Shown: positions 35,730 through 47,458 of the stretch, one piece after another
Position numbering within the stretch: the first letter of the stretch is position 1
How the letters are laid out: each line of letters begins with the position of its first letter
Origin: Panax quinquefolius
Taxonomy: Eukaryota > Streptophyta > Magnoliopsida > Apiales > Araliaceae
Assembly: GCA_020205615.1 (NCBI GenBank)
Contig: JAINUW010000716.1
Span: 434,001 to 498,000 of the forward strand
DNA: 64,000 nucleotides
Direction of reading: 5' to 3'
Position numbers and translations under genes: made by a program
The notes under the pieces: model-generated
The model's input: the letters and a program-made list of their open reading frames with translations, nothing else
The model's database searches: none
What the model was told of the DNA's origin: nothing

Positions 35730-36126
35730 AAGTTTCTCCTTGGAAGGGGAAGATTCATTTCGGCAAGAAATGTAAGCTCAGTCCGAGATTTATTGGACCT
35801 TTTGAAATTCTACGCAAAGTGGGAGAGGTGGCTTACGAAGTAGCTTTACCTCCAGAATTAGGCATGTGCACAATATTTTTCATGTGTCGATGTTACGACC
35901 TTATAAACCCGATTACAAGCATGTGAGCGAGTATGAACCATTACAGTTAAGTAAAGATTTGTCTTACGAAGAGGTTCCTATCCAGATAGTCGACATAAAA
36001 GAACAAGTGCTCAGAAATAAAGTGATACCTTCTGTGAAGGTGATATGGAGAAACCACAACGTCGAAGAGGCTACGTGGGAACTCGAAGCTGATATGATAA
36101 AAAATTACCCTGAGTTATTTGTTTAA
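35687..36126 (+). pseudogene. Integrase C-terminus with chromodomain, element E
   Basis: KLSPRFIGPFEIL (GPY/F block, near 35770) is followed in a second frame by HVSMLRPYKPDYKHV. Then comes the Tekay-type chromodomain tail: YEEVPIQIVD, KEQVLRNKVIPSVKVIW, EEATWELE, and an end at KNYPELFV before TAA 36124. Chromodomains guide chromovirus integration to marked chromatin. One frameshift lies near 35865. Confidence 0.9.
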
Positions 36127-36139
36127 TCTGTGTCTTCGA

Positions 36140-36235
36140 TTCTAGGGACATAATCTTTGTAAGTAGGAGAGAATGTGATGATTTGATTATTTGAATTGTG
36201 ATTCCGGGGACAGAATCCTTACAAGGAGGGAAGGA
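36140..36235 (+). other. Two tandem PPT-like signals of element E
   Basis: The true PPT is ACAAGGAGGGAAGGA (36221-36235), directly before TGTAATGATC. About 65 bp upstream is a second purine run (GTAGGAGAGAA) followed by TGTGATGAT, itself like an LTR start. Both are preceded by a GGGACA-AATC phrase. Element G has the same doubling. Confidence 0.7.
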
Positions 36236-36958
36236 TGTAATGATCTGAAATTTAAAATTATAATTATAATATTTATTGAGTTATATAAATATTATTTGAA
36301 GTGTTTATTATTTTATGGATGTGATGGTTGTGAATCTTAATTTATTAGAGAATTTTCTAAATTAATATAAGTTATAATTTAGAGGTTTGTATTATTAACA
36401 AGAGGTGTTATATTGTTGTGTTAATTTGATAATTTAGATGGTATATTAAATTATTAAATAAAGTTATAATGAAAATTATAATTTGGTGATTTTTGCTAAA
36501 AGGCTATATTTAATTAAAATATAGTATGTGATTAATTTAATGGGTTAATGTTGGATATGAAAATAATATGTGATTATAATTTATAAACTAAAGTGTTTAT
36601 TAGAATAAATTAAAAAAGGTTTAATTTAGTTTTTGCCAAACAAGGCTCAATATTTTAATTCTTTAAATTTAAAGAGTTTTGCCAAACAAGCCTTATGGCT
36701 TTTGAAATTTATAGTTTTTGAAATTAAATAAAATAAATAAAATAATTAAATAATAGATATAATATATTTATATAATATACGTTAGTAACTAATTTTGCAA
36801 TTAGTAGGGTTATTAAGGGGTATTAGTTTTATTCTAGCGCTTGAATATTAGTTGGATGTTTGTATTACGCATTCTATTTCTTTAAAGTGTGAGAGTACTG
36901 TGTTCAGAGAAAATTGAGAACGTGAGAGAGAATTGAGAGAAAGTCTAGGATTTTCAAA
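36236..36958 (+). repeat. 3' LTR of element E, first 0.72 kb only
   Basis: It matches 23212-23935 closely, up to GGATTTTCAARCAATT, then switches to A-type LTR sequence. Confidence 0.9.
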
Positions 36959-38210
36959 CAATTTATTATTCTGTTGAGAATAACATGTCAGTGCGATCTA
37001 TCGCATGCATGGTGATTTCTTTTGTTATTCCATTCTTTATTATTACATTGGAATAACACTTGCCACATGTGGATTACCACATGCATGGTGAATGATCCTT
37101 TGTATTCATTCCTTATTAAATTGTGGAAATGATCTGTATACGTGGATTACCGAATGGCGGGTGAAAATCCATTTGCAGTTTCATATATTTGTTATTATAC
37201 TCAATTGATTAAAGCTTTGGCTTCTATACTCCATGAAATTTGTGGAATATCCTTAATATTTGCGCTTCATCCAGTATTTTTCATGGAAATATTCTTCTGA
37301 GAATTCTTGAATTTTACTCTACAAAGAAGTATCGTGTTGACAATTTGGACGTTATTAGTTCTTGGATAAATTAATTCTTGAACTTATTTTTATTGAATTA
37401 TTATGTCATTGTCAACATCCTCATGCTTATATTGTAATGAAAGTCATCTTTGGCTTACGTGCATAGATGGACTTAGTAGGATTATGACCAGGGATCATTC
37501 GGTATAATCATGACCTGTAATGTTATAAATGATGAGGTAAAAGTCCTCAGTGGCCTGTAATGCATTAATGGACAGTTTTTGGTATGATTATGACCAGGGA
37601 TTATTCGTTATAGTCATGACAGTTGATGATTGAATGAATATCCTTGGCCCGTAGTACATGGATGATTAGAAGATGTGGTTTATTTATTAAGTTGAGTCTC
37701 AACGATTAAGTTGATGAAAAACTTTTTAAATCATTGAAGATAGTAGGTTTTATTCTCTACTTGACTCTTCTAATGGATTGCTTATTCCGCTGCAGTTAAA
37801 CTTGATGTCTATTGTATTTTATCAGTTTAACATTGTTGAAGACTATTTATAATTTATTCAGCATTATCTTAGTCATAATATTTCTTACTGGGCTAGTTGA
37901 GCTCACCCTTTCTTTCATCGTATTCTTCTTGAAATGAGAATATAGCTGGGACGAGTCGGGGAAAGGAGTGACGGTCCAGAAGATAGCATTAGTAGTCCTC
38001 ACTATTCTGTTAAATAGTGTGACAATAAATGTAATGAGGACTCCTTTGAGTGTGGATATTGTCTAGATGACAATATTCCTATTAGAACTCTCATTTATGT
38101 ATTGTCGTATATTACACGACAGTTGTATAATTAAGTTTGTATTTGTATTCTGTACCATGTATTTGGTGACTCAAGATGGGTGATGTATACCTATTTTGGG
38201 GGCGTCATAG
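36959..38210 (+). mobile_element. A-type LTR 3' half, part of a mosaic LTR
   Basis: It corresponds to about 11565-12812 of LTR A: the dyad array, ATGAAATTTGTGGAATATCC, the GATTATGACC dyads, GCTAGTTGAGCTCACC and an end GGGGGCGTCA, slightly damaged (TAG in place of CA). It lacks the first half of its LTR and has no target duplication. Confidence 0.85.
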
Positions 38211-38716
38211 TTGCACTCTTTAATTATCAAATTATTGTGTTGCATAGAATGCGAGAAGACTTGTTAGTGATTAGCGATTTGTTCATCTATTTCAAAGTTC
38301 CCCGAACTTTGGTGTCATTCTATCAAATTAGATAGTCTGTTATTCTTGATTCTTATACATTCATTGTATGTTTTAACTTGCGGTGAAAATTTGTTGTTAA
38401 CCCTTTCTAAATAAAACATCTCAGCTAGGGAAGAGGTGGCAGGAGGTGCTGTGACGAACAAAGGCAAAGGTGTTATGCTGGAATAGTTATGAATAACATT
38501 ATTATTATGTTATGTTTATAAACACTTTTTGTAATTCTAAAGGGTATGTTTGTAATATAAAGGTTAGATAACCTAGGATGAATGTATTAACTATATCAGT
38601 TAATGTGGTGTAAAATTTTATTTATAATTAAATGGGTAGTTAGATGATATTTATATTGTGGATCGTGAGCACCAAACTCGGGAGTCTGGTAACTCGGATT
38701 TGGGGGCGTCACACGT

Positions 38717-38728
38717 TGGTATCAGAGC
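38717..38728 (+). other. Primer binding site of element F
   Basis: TGGTATCAGAGC is an exact 12-base match to the usual initiator tRNA-Met site, 4 bp after the LTR end. Confidence 0.93.
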
Positions 38729-38935
38729 TGTAGATTATAAATCTTAAGTGGGTGGGGGGAAAACCATAGGATTATAACTATAAGCAAGATAGACAATACT
38801 CATCTAGAGTACTAAGTGAGGGATTGCCGAAGCGTATCGATAGTGAGATAGGTTGACACATAGTGTGAGAATTTTGTACTGGTGATGTACTATTCAAGTT
38901 TTTTAACTGACTGTAGGATGTCAGGATAAGATGAA

Positions 38936-39598
38936 ATGAGTACAAAGATGCCATCGGCTGTTGCACCAGTGCCAGTAGCTTAGGTGTCAGCACAAAGCGA
39001 GTCAGTTAAAGAAGTGGGGAAAGATGAACCTATGGTTAATCTGGGGAGTGATCACGATGATTATCCTGAGATGTATCTGAGTGGTGATGTGGAGGCAGAG
39101 TCCGAAGAAGCTATGGTGGAGAAAAAGAATAAGACTAAAGTTGGAGAAAAAGATGAAGTATCTGCAGAAGTACAAGAACTCCGGAGTAAAGTGTTTCTCT
39201 TATAGGAGTTGTGGAGGACAGAAAGGGCGTTACGCGAGATGACCGAAGAACGAAATGAGTTGAAGGCGCAGGTGGAAAGGATGAAGACTGAAGGTGGTGG
39301 ATCTTCTGAGGGAAAAATCAAGCAAAAGGGCAAGAATAAGAGAAAGAGGGATCACGACAGTGATAATTCTGAAAATTCAAACCCGAAGAAGAAGCAAGTC
39401 TGTAGCAAGTATGGAAAGACTCACGTGGGAGAATGCATGATGTGGAAGAACGTGTGTTTCAACTATAAGCAGGAAGGACATATTTATTTACATTGTCCTA
39501 AGCCAAATATGAGGAAAGGTTTTTCATGTGGGAGAACGGGTCACAGATTTAACAAGTGTCCCAACAAAAAGAATGCGGACGAAGGGAGTGGATGGTAG
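38936..39598 (+). pseudogene. Leader ORF of element F: coiled coil plus zinc knuckles
   Basis: From ATG 38936 one frame runs to TAG 39596 with stops only at 38981 and 39203 (both TAG). The N-terminal part is acidic (GSDHDDYPEM, EAESEEAM). The middle is heptad-like (EVQELRSKV, RALREMTEERNELKAQVERM), as in the leader ORF of element E. After a Lys-rich basic stretch it ends with a three-part Cys/His region: a CSKYGKTHVGEC part, CFNYKQEGHIYLHC and CGRTGHRFNKC. The order matches the nucleocapsid of the element's own gag at 40960-41120, though one Cys in the middle knuckle is Tyr. Likely an RNA-binding accessory protein made from a copied nucleocapsid; this is inference. Confidence 0.72.
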
Positions 39599-40166
39599 AC
39601 AACCTAGATATAAGCGATAATATCTTCTGGTAGTAGGATGTGATATTAACGGTTGTAATATCGAGAACAATGTGGGAACATATGTAAATATATATGTTTG
39701 TATGAATGAAATCTTTATTTTCTACATGAATATAAGATTAAGTTGTGAGTTCTTAAAACACATACTTATGGTAAGTTCATGACTCATAATTATATGAAAT
39801 GTTTCTGAACCCCTTAACGAATGGACGCCAATGGTCTGACGAAGATAAGTTCATACACTCATATAATTGTGGCAAGTTTTCGAACTCATAAGTGTGGTAA
39901 GTTTGACGAACTGGGAATAGATATGTGTGAATAGAGAATTATAATTTTTTGTGTAAAGTTGGAGAATTACAACTTTTTGTGTAAACTTGTGTGGATTAAT
40001 CCTAATATTTATTTTAAAAGGGCTAGTAATATGTTCTATGTACTAAATGTATTATGTGCTATTTGAATAGAACTGTGATTATATGAGAACATTGTGTTAA
40101 ATTTTTATTGTGTTGTTAATAAGAATTTGTGTAGAATTAATGTAAGATTTTTATTTAAATCAGATC
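39599..40166 (+). other. Leader spacer of element F with repeated motif
   Basis: Non-coding. Phrases of the form GAACTCATAA.TGTGG.AAGTT recur about every 40-60 bp (39745-39915). The same stretch, reversed, is in fragment I at 46200-46390, so it is an old part of this leader. Confidence 0.6.
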
Positions 40167-41285
40167 ATGCCGCCTAGACGACTGAATTGAAATAAAAGAG
40201 AAGAGCAGTCAGTGAATAATGAAGGAGGTCAAGTGGACCCGATGCAGATTTTTGTGGACATGTTAGCCCAAGCTATGGGAAATAGAGCTCCAGCAGAAAG
40301 AGCAAGAGCGAGAAATCAGCCAGCTGATAGATTAGAAAATTTTAAAGACTTTAAAGTGGTAGGACCACCAGAATTCAAGGGAACCATGGATCCGATTGAA
40401 GCCCAAACTTAGGTGAAGGAGATGGAGAAAGGATTCATTATTGCGCGAGTGGCAAAAGAGCAAAAGATAGCTTTTGCAATATACTTGATGAAGAGAGAAG
40501 CCAATTACTGGTGGGAGACTAATCAGGCTAGAGTTGGTACAACTGTGGTAACTTGGAAAAGATTCAAGGAGTTGTTCTTTGAGAACTACTTTTCGCCGAG
40601 TATGCAAGCTCGGATGGAGGTTAAGTTTTTAGAAATGAAATAGGAAAATATGTCGATATCAGAATATGGTGCTAAATTCAACGAATTAGCAAGATTTGCA
40701 CCTCATCATGTGGATACGGAGCTACGGAAGGCGAGAAGGTTTGAGAATGGATTGAAGCCGGATATATACAATAAAGTAGTCGTATTGCAGATTAATATGT
40801 TCGCGGCTTTATTGGAGAAAGCGAAGCTGCATCCCATTATAATCAGGAGAAGAAGAAGAAGACTACTAAAGGAGGTAGTAGTGCTGGTAGTAATCCGAAC
40901 AAAGAATACCCAGTCGGGTAACAAGACAGAAGGAAATAAGAAAGGAAGGGAGCCTTGTGCGACTTGTGGAAAGAACCATTCGGGAGTTTGTCTGAAAAAG
41001 AAAGGAGTTTGTTATAACTGTGGTCAAGAGGGACACATGTCGCCCAATTGTCCCAATCAGAATAAGATACAAGGCTATTTTGCGTGTGGATCGACTGATC
41101 ATCTAGTTCAGAACTGTCCAAAGAGGAATGTGGAGAAAGAAAGTGTCAACAAGGGACCCGATAGCGGAACCTTGTCGATTAAAGGACCTGCACAACCAAG
41201 AAGACCAATGGTCCGTACGTTCAACATGATGGCGCAAGATACAATGGCTACCCAAGAAGTGGCGACATGTAACGATTTTGCTTAA
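40167..41285 (+). pseudogene. gag: gag of element F
   Basis: From ATG 40167 one frame has stops at 40188 (TGA), 40410 and 40641 (TAG). It shows FKDFKVVGPPEFKG, ANYWWETNQA, FKELFFENYFSPS, FARFAPHHV-like and RRFENGLKPDI motifs of Retrotrans_gag. About 40800-40915 is read in a shifted frame with compensating indels. Zinc-knuckle parts follow: CATCGKNHSGVC, CYNCGQEGHMSPNC and CGSTDHLVQNC (40960-41120). The frame ends seven residues after the point where homology with element E leads into protease. Confidence 0.9.
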
Positions 41286-41469
41286 TTCTTAAATTACGTG
41301 AGTAATATGGGATAAATATCACTATGAATTTTTTTCTTTCATAGATCCAAATCACATGTTAGTATATGAGACACAAATTAATATTGTGTTGATAAAATGA
41401 ATTGATGATACAACTTTAAAAGATTGTAGAGAATAAGAAAAGCGGTGATTTCGAGGATGAAATCCTTAT
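41286..41469 (+). other. Non-coding remnant in place of pol, element F
   Basis: AT-rich, no motif of protease, RT, RNase H or integrase in any frame. It joins gag to the PPT. Confidence 0.7.
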
Positions 41470-41482
41470 AAGGAGGGGAGAA
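41470..41482 (+). other. Polypurine tract of element F
   Basis: AAGGAGGGGAGAA directly precedes LTR start TGTGATAACC. Confidence 0.85.
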
Positions 41483-44400
41483 TGTGATAACCTGGGATTT
41501 CAAATAATACGAATTTTATGGATAATTTTTATTTTATTTAATATTGATATAGACTAATAATATTGTGTTTTGTATCTGTTATGCGAGTTTTGAGAAGTAG
41601 TCAATTTGTGTATTGATTGAGAAAATACGAGTAAAGTTGTGCTTAATCGAGAATAGAAACCCTAACCCTAAGTTCGGATAGGGATTCGATAGAAATCGCA
41701 GATATAATAAAAGTAACTGTGAGTATGTGTTTGTGATATATAAAATTTGTGATTAATGATTGACCGGATAGGGTATAACAATAGTAAACCCTAATAAGGG
41801 ATTAGAAACCCTAATCTCAGGTTTAGAAATCCTAATTCACAGTTAGGAATACTAAACGAATGTCGGGGAACCCTAATTTATAATTTGAGAACCCCAAACC
41901 CTAATTAGGAAACACTAATCCTAATTAGGAAGCCCTAAAGTGATTAGTAAACTTTAATATAATTAGAAAACACTAATTATATTTTAGTTATCTTAATTTT
42001 CTATTTTAAATACCCTAATTAGAAAATCTTAGAAACTAAACTTGTAAAACCTAAGGGTTAGAACCTTAGGGTAAAACCCTAAGGGTTTGGACAAATGTCT
42101 AGATTGGCATTAAAATTGCATGTTCAATAACCAAAATACCCTTTTGCATTTATTTAATATGTAACTTGTAAAATTTGCCAACAACTTTAGTTATTCACCA
42201 ACTAAAGCTCAACATTTGTCTTATATCTCAGCCATAATCTGATCCAACTTGACACCCAGCATCATATACATACATTGTATCTATGTATAAGTGATTAAAG
42301 AGAGAAAAAGTTCATGTATTTTACTCATTTGCTATCTAGCTCTCAAATAACTCCCTCTCTCTCTAAACATCCGAAATACATAAGTGTATCAGTCCCTAGT
42401 TGAGCCTCTAGATCATCAAGATCAGTAGGTGAAGGGAAGATTAAAGCTTGGAACTAGAAAGGTATATAAACCCTAGCTCACTTTGATCATGTATACTTAG
42501 TTAGAATTTATGTTTATGTGTTTAAATTTATGCTAGATGATGTTTTATGATGATCTATGATGATCTATCATAGATCCATAGCATCAAAGTGGGTAAAAAT
42601 CAAAGTTTTTCAAAACTGTCTAGAACCTTAAAAAGTTGTCTGACAAGCTAATGTCAGTGGCCTTAGATCTCTGTCTATTTATGATTTTTCTTGTTTTAAG
42701 TGTTAAATTCATAGTCTGACATGAGGACTGTATTCTGGAAGTGGAATCACAGCCATTCGATGTCTAGATTGTAAGCTATTTATGGTCAAAACCCATTAAC
42801 CGAGCATGACCAGATGATTTCTAGGTAACCCAAAAATCATATATTAATGTCTAACAACGTTTTGCATAGCCAGTATCTGTCAGGTGTTATGTGATATGTT
42901 GATGTTGTTGTAATCAGATTGTAGTGTGTTGTATGGACTATAGATCCATGCCTTAAAATAACTTATATCACAAACATGATCGAAGAAGTGGGTGGTCAAA
43001 CTGGGTCACTCGATCACGAAGTTGAGTTTCTAGAATTTCCAGAAACCGTTAGAACAAGCCTTTTGACAGGCTTTGACCAAACTAAATCTAGTTAATGTGT
43101 TATATTTGGACTAAGATGAGGATAGGTAGTTGTTACTTGTAATGTGTACTATAGATGTGGACCTTAAGAAAATCAATTTGATGGCTAGAACATGGAGATA
43201 ATCGAGCCTCAATATGGCACCATGAAACTGCCTGGGTTTCTGGGTTACCTAGAAAACCCAGGAACTTCCTGACAGGAACTTTGAGAGCCCAAATCTCTTT
43301 GTTGTGGTGTTGTTTGACCGAGATGAGGATTGATAACTGTAGTACTACATACTTACTACAAGATCAATGCTTGAGAAAGCCTAGAACATGTTTAATCTGA
43401 TATTTACAAGTGGTCTAACATGACCCTTTGCTAACTGACTGTCAGTGTTCTTGAAGCCCAAGAACACCTACAACGACAGAAAGTGTCACTATAGCCTATA
43501 ATGACGATTTCTATTATTTTTATTTTCCTAATTTCAGGAAAATGATTAAAAATAGAAAATAAATTCTAAAAATTAAAAAAATGGTTTTAAAGATTATTTT
43601 AAATTATTAAAAATAACTTTTTATAAATTGGGATATTTTTCATTAATATTTATAATTATTTGAATATTAATGGTATTTAATTAGTATATTAAATAAATTA
43701 GAGAAAATGATTTTAATTTTATAAAAATCATTTTAAATAAGAATAAAGTGTTTAAAAATATTTTGAGTTATAAAATGTAACTTTTAATATTTTTGGAGAA
43801 TTTTCATTAATAATTTAATATTAATAATATTAGATTTATTTAATTATAATATTAAATAAATGAATTAAAGTGTTTTAATTGATTTAAAAATGAGAAATAT
43901 GATTTAAAAATATTTTAAGTTATAATTAATGACTTTTAATATTTTGATAAGAATTTCATTAATATTTAAATATTAATGGTGATGGTTTAAAAATGATTTT
44001 AATTATTTTAAAAATCAATTAAGTAGAATATTGATGATTTAAAAATATTGTAAGTTATTATTGATAACTTTAATATTTTGACAAATATGTCATTAATATT
44101 TTAAATATTATTAAATATTAATGATGATGGGTTTATCAGTATTTAAATCATTTAAAAATGATTCCTGTGTTTGAAAAATTATTATAAATTATAATGATTG
44201 TTAGAAAATTATTAAAAGCTTCCAAAAAATATTATAAATGATATTTGACTTATCTAATATAATATTAAAGCTTTGAGACCAAGTTTAGTTGACAATACAA
44301 GTGTTAATTGTCAGATAGGGTGATCAGTACACCCGAGAATAGATCGGAGTCCAACCAGACTGAACTTGTTAGACTTGATGAGTGTTTATATAGGTTATAA

Positions 44401-45777
44401 ACAGTGATGTGACTATGTGGTAATGTGTCTAAGAGAAGTATTGACTGTAAATTACAGTGTTATGTGTTATAAATTATTGTGCTAATTGTGAGACCGATAT
44501 TAATGATTATAGGTCTTTCGAGCGCAAATAAGTATATTGTGTAGCAGTAATCAACGCGGAAGGCAAGTTTCCTTAACTCAACCTTGAGTTATACTTTTCA
44601 AATATTATGGTGGTTAATTATTGTTAATTAGACCACATCTGAGAATTATTGTTGGTTATTCGCAGTTAGTGTATATTTATTAATTCAAACTGAATTAGTG
44701 ATTCTAAAAATATACTTGGAGAATAACTGTTGTTGGATACTTACATCCGTAGAAGCTATTATTGACAGTATAGATAATTCCTGTCTATTGTCGAATAGAG
44801 TTGAGATATGTCTTGGCTAATTATTCTGGCTAGTCGAACATTTGTTAAAACTTGATAGGTTCGAGAAGAGAATTTAATTATTATTGACAGATCAATGCCA
44901 ATTATTTTGGCTAGATCGAGAAAGTGATTAGATATTGAAATCATTGTATTTCGTTGTTATAAATTAAACTCTGATTATAAGACTAAGAAGAACAACCTTT
45001 TATACAAAGGGAACATTTTTTTGTTGTATATTCGGCCTTTGCACGCATGTAAGTATTATGCATAATATAGGGTACAAGGAGTTGGCCGCTTTAAGTACTT
45101 GCAGAGGGGTATGATTTAATCTTTATGGTTATCTGATACACCTGGGTGTATCAAAGTAAATCTTTGATAGTTACTCGAGAAGAGAAGTTCGAGATCCCTT
45201 GTGATCACTCAACATAAACTCCGAAGAATATTTTCATCTTGTTATTCAATTGAATATCGTAGAAACTTTGAAAGCGTTGTACTCTTTCGTTATCAAATTA
45301 TTGTATTGCATAGAATGCTAGAAGACTTATTTGTGATTAACGATTTGTTCAGCTATTTCAAAGTTCCCTAACTTTGGTGTCATTTTATCAAAATAGATAG
45401 TCTGTTATTCTTGATTCTTATACATTCATTGTATGTTTTAACTAACGGGGCAAATTTGTTGCTCACCCTTGCTAAATAAAACATTTCAGCTAGGGACGAG
45501 GTGGCAGGAGGTGCTACGAAGAACAAAGACAAAGGTGTTATACTGGAATAGTTATGAATAACATTATTATTATGTTATGTTTGTAAACCATTTTTATCTA
45601 AAGGGTATGTTTGTAATATAAAGGTTAGATAATGTAAGATGAATGTATTAACTATATCATATAATGTATTGTAGTTAGATGATATGTATAATTAAGTGGG
45701 TAGTTAGATGATATTTATATTGTGGATCGTGATCACCAAACTCGAAAGTCAGGTAACCCTAATTTGGGGGCATCACA
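41483..45777 (+). repeat. 3' LTR of element F
   Basis: 4295 bp from TGTGATAACC to GGGGCATCACA. It has a cluster of CCCTAA/TTAGGG-like motifs (41645-42090) and AT-rich tandem dyads (43560-44230, with TTAATATTTAAATATTAATG-type cores). The last 0.5 kb matches 38211-38713. Confidence 0.88.
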
Positions 45778-46860
45778 ATCATTATACATCATACCATAAC
45801 GGGTTGTTGATCATAAGACCACATCCAACACCAGGTTCAATTGCATTAATAACTCCATCCTTTTACCATCCTTGCATCAAATGCACTGATGATATAAAAT
45901 TCATTTTGATATTTTAAATCAATTTTTGTCTAGCCGAAACAATTACCATAGACATATAAAGAATAGTTCTTTTTAAAATCCATTGGTTCCAAAAGTTGAA
46001 CTAATTCTTTCATTTTCAAAATGCGCACACATAAGCACGATTTCAATAAACTTTAAAATCTAGCATAGCTAGATGACTTAGAATATCCTATTTTTCCATC
46101 ATCCTTCATTGTCTTACTTGCGACAATACTTAATCTTCTCTAGCACCTTCAATGCTAAGTCTACTGAAAATACTCATTTTTAGTCTAAACATTCCTATAC
46201 CTTAATATAGTTCGTCAACTTACCACACATTATGAGTTCAAGAACTTTCCACAATAATATGAGTTTAAGAACTTATCCCAATCAGACCATAGGCATCCAT
46301 TTGCTGAGAAGTTCAAAAATATATCATATTATTATGAGTTACGAACTTACCATAAGTATGAGTTTTAAGAACTCGCACATAATCTTAACATTCTCTACCT
46401 ATCACACATATATATGAAAAAAGATTCACCTTCTCGTCATATACATATTGATAGCGTGACATTTACCAATGATTATCGTTGTAATAAGCTAAGAAGTTGT
46501 TACACCAAAGCACAAACCTCTGAACATAACAAAGGTCCATACATCTCAGCTATCACATGAGTCCTCAATTGAAATCTTACAACTTCAAACTTTCTTATCT
46601 TTACTTAATATGAATTTTATTTAATTCGTATGCTATCCTTTATAACTCAATCTGAGTTCAACATTGCATACTACTTCTTAGTACCATTTATTTATAGCAT
46701 TAGCTATAAACCATCCATTATTTAACAGAATATCTGTTGTTATGATTTAATATGATCACATGGTGATCTTCTTCCTTAATCGTTTAACTCAACGATCTTT
46801 TTATCCATCTCTCTACGATTATAGCATTAGGTACTCATACCTAAGGTTTATAAACTATCA
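45778..46860 (-). mobile_element. Fragment I: reverse leader of an F-type element
   Basis: On the reverse strand, 46200-46390 matches the leader spacer of element F (39740-39915), with the AACTCATA/TGTGG.AAGTT motif. The rest to 46860 is AT-rich leader without an open leader ORF. 45778-46199 is AT-rich; GTCTAGCCGAAAC at about 45930 matches, reversed, a motif in the AT-rich LTR D region (about 22130). No coding is seen. Confidence 0.65.
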
Positions 46861-46872
46861 GCTCTGATACCA
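46861..46872 (-). other. Primer binding site of fragment I
   Basis: The reverse complement is TGGTATCAGAGC, an exact tRNA-Met site, 3 bp from the LTR end at 46876. Confidence 0.9.
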
Positions 46873-46875
46873 CTC

Positions 46876-47100
46876 TGTAATGCCCCGAAATCCGGTCTAT
46901 TTTTACACCCGGATTCCGTACGTCATGATCCCATTTCTTTCCAAACATAAATCATTATATAGCTAAATATAACAACATACATTCTCAAATCCAAGGTTTT
47001 AAAACGATTAATAAACATATAACACAAAATATTATTAATAAAAATTCCTTTTATTAATAACTAATTCTTTAAATCTTAAATTCTGGAAAATTCAATTTTC
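46876..47100 (-). repeat. LTR 3' end of fragment I
   Basis: Reading reverse, the LTR ends CGGGGCATTACA at 46876, next to the PBS. Its extent to the right is unclear; it meets Athila-like sequence near 47100. Confidence 0.6.
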
Positions 47101-47458
47101 CAGGTTGTCATAGGATTCTTTTCCGAGAGTAAGCAGGTTTAAGATACCATTCGAGCCACTACACACGGCAAAAAAAGCATCAACACAAATGAAACCTTCA
47201 CTTGACGAGCCACCCACTCTTGAGCTTAAGCCTCTTCCTAAACACCTTAGGTATTCATTTTTGGGTAATTCTAATATTTTACATGTTATTATTGCATCAG
47301 CGCTTAAAGAATTGCAAGAGAGTAAGTTGTTGAGGGTGCCTAGAGAATACAAGTCTTTAATAGGATGGACAATCACTGATATCAAGGGGATACGCTCTTC
47401 ATTTTGCATGCACAAGATACTCCTAGAAGAGGACTCAAAGCCCATAGTGGAACAATAA
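47101..47458 (+). pseudogene. Athila-like Ty3/gypsy pol fragment (RT N-terminal part)
   Basis: An 89-codon frame from ATG 47189 to TAA 47456 carries motifs of Athila pol just before RT: PPTLELKPLPKHLRYSFLG, then VIIASAL, IGWTITDIKGI and CMHKILLEED. The family goes on into RT after this point; here it stops at VEQ and the sequence turns into repeat J. It is a broken piece with no other Athila domain in the window. Confidence 0.85.

Larger units (their letters stand above)
23212..36958 (+). mobile_element. Element E: Tekay-type chromovirus with leader ORF
   Basis: It has a 5' LTR (23212-26385), PBS, an extra leader ORF, gag, PR-RT-RH-INT with a chromodomain-type tail, PPT, and the first 0.72 kb of a 3' LTR (36236-36958). 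The solo LTR B2 (28196-32177) splits gag. TAGAG precedes the element; the matching duplication cannot be checked because the 3' LTR is broken off. Stops and frameshifts make it inactive. Confidence 0.9.
38211..45777 (+). mobile_element. Element F: gag-only non-autonomous Tekay-type element
   Basis: It has the last 0.5 kb of a 5' LTR (38211-38713, matching 45277-45777), an exact PBS, a leader ORF, gag, about 200 bp with no coding, a PPT and a full 3' LTR (41483-45777). Protease, RT, RNase H and integrase are absent: gag stops just where protease would begin. This is the layout named TR-GAG in plants. Confidence 0.85.

Noticed and set aside
41645..42090. Interstitial telomere array
   Set aside because: Motifs are dispersed and mixed in strand, not a tandem TTTAGGG array.
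45778..46860. tRNA or other RNA gene near the exact PBS
   Set aside because: Only the 12-base primer site is present; no cloverleaf could be drawn.
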